From positions 25,422,501-25,486,500 of the forward strand of contig OY727094.1 of assembly GCA_963402885.1 (NCBI GenBank): a stretch of DNA of 64,000 nucleotides, written 5' to 3'. Below, piece after piece: positions 63,101 through 64,000 of this stretch. The notes under the pieces were generated by a model, which was not told the origin of the DNA, made no database searches, and was given only the letters and a program-made list of their open reading frames with translations. Origin of the DNA: Antedon bifida (lineage: Eukaryota > Echinodermata > Crinoidea > Comatulida > Antedonidae). A program made the translations under genes and the position numbers. How positions within the stretch are numbered: position 1 is the first letter of the stretch; the number at the start of each line of letters is the position of its first letter.

Positions 63101-63684
63101 TAGTTCACGTAAGGGTTTCACAGCATTTCTACCATACAAAATTGAGATAACATGTACATACTATTCTACTTTCAAGTTTTTGTGTACCCTTTCTGGTTTA
63201 TTATTTTAACATCTTAATCCAGTTTTAACTGAACATTCTTGGGTTAATGTAAAGTATCTATTCTGAGAGAGTATATATATATACAAAATGAATAATGAAT
63301 GTTTATGAGTGCGATGGGGCAATTAATTTCATGAGGTGAAAGATGAAAGTGTGTAACATTAGCTGGCCTGGGTACATTGTTCGTATTAATAGATTTTCAT
63401 TAATTTAATTTTATGTTTATTTTACAGAAATGTTCGAAGCTGAGGAACATAACAACCAGGCTGATGATGCATACGAACGTCAACGACAAGCAGTAAGTAT
63501 TATACAAATATTGCCTGCTTAGAGGTGAAATATAAGATTTGACATCCATGAGGAAATGATGTTTTTCTCGAGCTACTATATAATTCCTGAAGCAAAGCTA
63601 AATTAATTTTTAATTATTTGTTTATTTTATTTTAGGATAAGGAAGAAAATGAAGAAAACCAAGATGTACAAGCTCAAGTGCCTG
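53969..63684 (+). CDS. GOLIM4: Golgi integral membrane protein 4 (GPP130), 5' twelve coding exons
   Basis: GOLIM4 is a type II membrane protein that cycles between cis-Golgi and endosomes; in vertebrates it helps endosome-to-Golgi traffic. Twelve exons join into an open frame of 733 codons so far: a short basic cytosolic tail, a signal anchor at about residues 12-31 (TIFIVFVFICFGYGCFIHY), then a lumenal coiled coil to about residue 250 and an acidic Glu/Gln/Asp-rich lumenal part. Family-specific matches include YQQQQESLTAQLQ|VVYEHRSRLEK at the exon 1/2 junction and NSLNAQHKMLK in exon 4. The human protein is about 700 residues, so this one is longer, largely through exon 8. The last visible exon ends in a clean donor, so the gene continues past the window and its C-terminus is not seen. 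Confidence 0.92.
54806..54880 (+). CDS. GOLIM4: GOLIM4 exon 2
   Basis: 75 bp after TTTTTTTTCAG. Encodes VVYEHRSRLEKILQKEKSDH then KRTKE, the best-conserved stretch of the family. Phase 1 to 1. Confidence 0.92.
54908..54985. repeat. copy of the AGCTCTGTCTACAC dispersed repeat
   Basis: AAGCTCTGTCTACACGTACC followed by GTGTGATGTGCCCAAATATT, as at 430-545. Lies in GOLIM4 intron 2. Confidence 0.5.
55456..55722. mobile_element. degenerate TTAA-type MITE in GOLIM4 intron 2
   Basis: Starts TTAAAGATGCATTTTCCTCC and runs AAAACATGAAAAATAAAGAT through to GGGTGTCAATATATTTTTGAA, following the short TTAA subfamily with heavy decay. Confidence 0.65.
55847..55875 (+). CDS. GOLIM4: GOLIM4 exon 3 (29-bp micro-exon)
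   Basis: Between TTTGTAG and AAG|GTAAGC; encodes DNDVEMSKLK, changing the phase from 1 to 0. Supported by the frame joining exons 2 and 4. Confidence 0.8.
56446..56499 (+). CDS. GOLIM4: GOLIM4 exon 4
   Basis: 54 bp encoding QESLNKYNSLNAQHKMLK between TTTCCAG and AAG|GTAAGT. Clear family match. Confidence 0.9.
57171..57309 (+). CDS. GOLIM4: GOLIM4 exon 5: coiled coil
   Basis: 139 bp, phase 0 to 1. Encodes a charged coiled coil beginning SRHDEIQAEFDTHKVEHQNL and ending ADLATLQ. Donor CAAG|GTAAAT. Confidence 0.9.
58305..58465 (+). repeat. short tandem repeat (AAAATCCTATAGGATTCT)
   Basis: Four or five imperfect units around AAAATCCCATAGGATTCTGG GTTTGTCTTTC in GOLIM4 intron 5. The core CCTATAGG is palindromic. 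Confidence 0.7.
60131..60297 (+). CDS. GOLIM4: GOLIM4 exon 6: coiled coil
   Basis: 167 bp, phase 1 to 0. Encodes ETVDELQKDNDRVRNINSQA through EHKLVAQQ. Acceptor CACTTCAG, donor CAG|GTAAAC. The intron before it is 2.8 kb. Confidence 0.9.
60699..60761 (+). CDS. GOLIM4: GOLIM4 exon 7
   Basis: 63 bp encoding QENYKMKYQMQELSELNINL K; acceptor TCTCTCAG, donor AAG|GTAAGA, phase 0. Confidence 0.88.
60797..60865. repeat. right end of the AGCTCTGTCTACAC repeat family
   Basis: TTTATGTGACAAAAAACGTG ATGTGCCCAATATGG ... TGATAGTGTAGACAGAC; the end is the inverse of the family's left terminus. In GOLIM4 intron 7. Confidence 0.5.
61088..62176 (+). CDS. GOLIM4: GOLIM4 exon 8: long Gln/Glu-rich lumenal exon
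   Basis: 1089 bp, phase 0. Starts KQIEQIQQANPN, then a Gln-rich stretch with three FGQQ units (QQFGQQVQQFGQQEQKFGQQ), then acidic (EEGGGEKEENDENEKKEG type) and basic-acidic helical runs, ending EMYPNNYQQ. Donor CAG|GTATGT. The low-complexity core probably varies in length between species. Confidence 0.9.
62456..62571 (+). CDS. GOLIM4: GOLIM4 exon 9
   Basis: 116 bp, phase 0 to 2. Encodes EDEGNGRVEGDERESKAANG through DPVDKNAIAR. Acceptor TTTGTAG, donor CTAG|GTAAGA. Confidence 0.85.
62710..62888 (+). CDS. GOLIM4: GOLIM4 exon 10
   Basis: 179 bp, phase 2 to 1. Acidic/Gln-rich: QREDQRQVADQQ, then EDNEDEDNEGDEEDEDYNEK, then QQQRERHLQEQEQRRQ. Acceptor TTATGATTAG, donor CAAG|GTAAGT. Confidence 0.87.
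63018..63080 (+). repeat. three-unit tandem repeat
   Basis: Three or four copies of TAGGAGTGTCCCCTGAA (about 18 bp) in GOLIM4 intron 10. Confidence 0.75.
63428..63492 (+). CDS. GOLIM4: GOLIM4 exon 11
   Basis: 65 bp, phase 1 to 0. Encodes EMFEAEEHNNQADDAYERQR QA; acceptor TTTTACAG, donor GCA|GTAAGT. Confidence 0.85.
63636..63684 (+). CDS. GOLIM4: GOLIM4 exon 12 (last in window)
   Basis: 49 bp, phase 0 to 1. Encodes DKEENEENQDVQAQVP; acceptor ATTTTAG, donor CCTG|GTAAGT. Later exons lie outside the window. Confidence 0.82.
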
Positions 63685-63722
63685 GTAAGTTTTTGATTAT
63701 ATGGCCGATTCCTCACGAATTC

Positions 63723-63793
63723 CCTGGCGCACACTGTGAGTCAAGTGTTACTCGTGCCAGTTGGCTCAGCGAAAAGCTCTAGTGTGCGCCGGG
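63723..63793. mobile_element. short fold-back element (CCTGGCGCACACT ends)
   Basis: CCTGGCGCACACT at 63723-63735 pairs with AGTGTGCGCCGGG at 63781-63793; about 70 bp and GC-richer than its surroundings. Likely a small MITE. Confidence 0.6.
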
Positions 63794-64000
63794 CTTAATG
63801 AGTTGTAGTTATGAATTCATGTAACTTTGTTGCTTGACAAGTTGTCTGACGTCATCATATGACCACTCGAATGAAAAAAAATGGATTTTATTCATTCGCA
63901 TTTTCTAGCGTACATGCACGTGGCGTTGTTGTGCGGATAACTAACTCGTCAAATCGACAAGTTCAAATCTATTTTTAGTTTGTTTCATATACTGCATACA

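Overview
The window looks like AT-rich nuclear DNA from a marine invertebrate deuterostome, most probably an echinoderm; I cannot fix the class. The reasons are: intron-rich genes with GT/AG junctions, a GOLIM4 (GPP130) orthologue, a very large SRCR array joined to F-type lectin domains, several tRNA-derived SINEs, many short fold-back transposons, and the palindrome AGGCCT (often TAGGCCTA) scattered through non-coding DNA. I see no rRNA gene, intact tRNA gene, CRISPR array or bacterial-type operon.

Layout. (1) 1-13,860: mostly repeats, with one exon of a secreted Ser/Thr-rich protein (minus strand, 2316-3224), two minisatellites, a self-nested Harbinger-like MITE, a hAT-like element and two decayed retrotransposon fragments. 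(2) About 13,860-45,459, minus strand: one gene that I rebuilt exon by exon. It has a signal peptide, acidic mini-exons, four F-type lectin (fucolectin) domains of three exons each, an Ala/Glu-rich helix, twelve SRCR domains of one exon each, and a tiny last exon. Every junction is phase 1, and the exons join into one open frame of about 2009 codons with no transmembrane segment. Its introns hold a LINE, a 35-bp satellite, TTAA-type MITEs (one inside another) and several fold-back elements. (3) 45,460-53,968: intergenic, with a tandem repeat, more MITEs, a LINE scrap and a SINE. (4) 53,969-63,684, plus strand: the first twelve coding exons of GOLIM4, continuing past the window end.

The most interesting system is the F-type lectin/SRCR gene. 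Three of its four lectin domains keep the complete fucose-binding motif, and the SRCR array is still growing: the last three SRCR exons are almost identical in DNA. A secreted, fucose-recognising, multi-scavenger-domain protein is a plausible soluble immune receptor or agglutinin; that role is inference. GOLIM4, a Golgi/endosome cycling protein, is an unrelated neighbour transcribed in the opposite direction.
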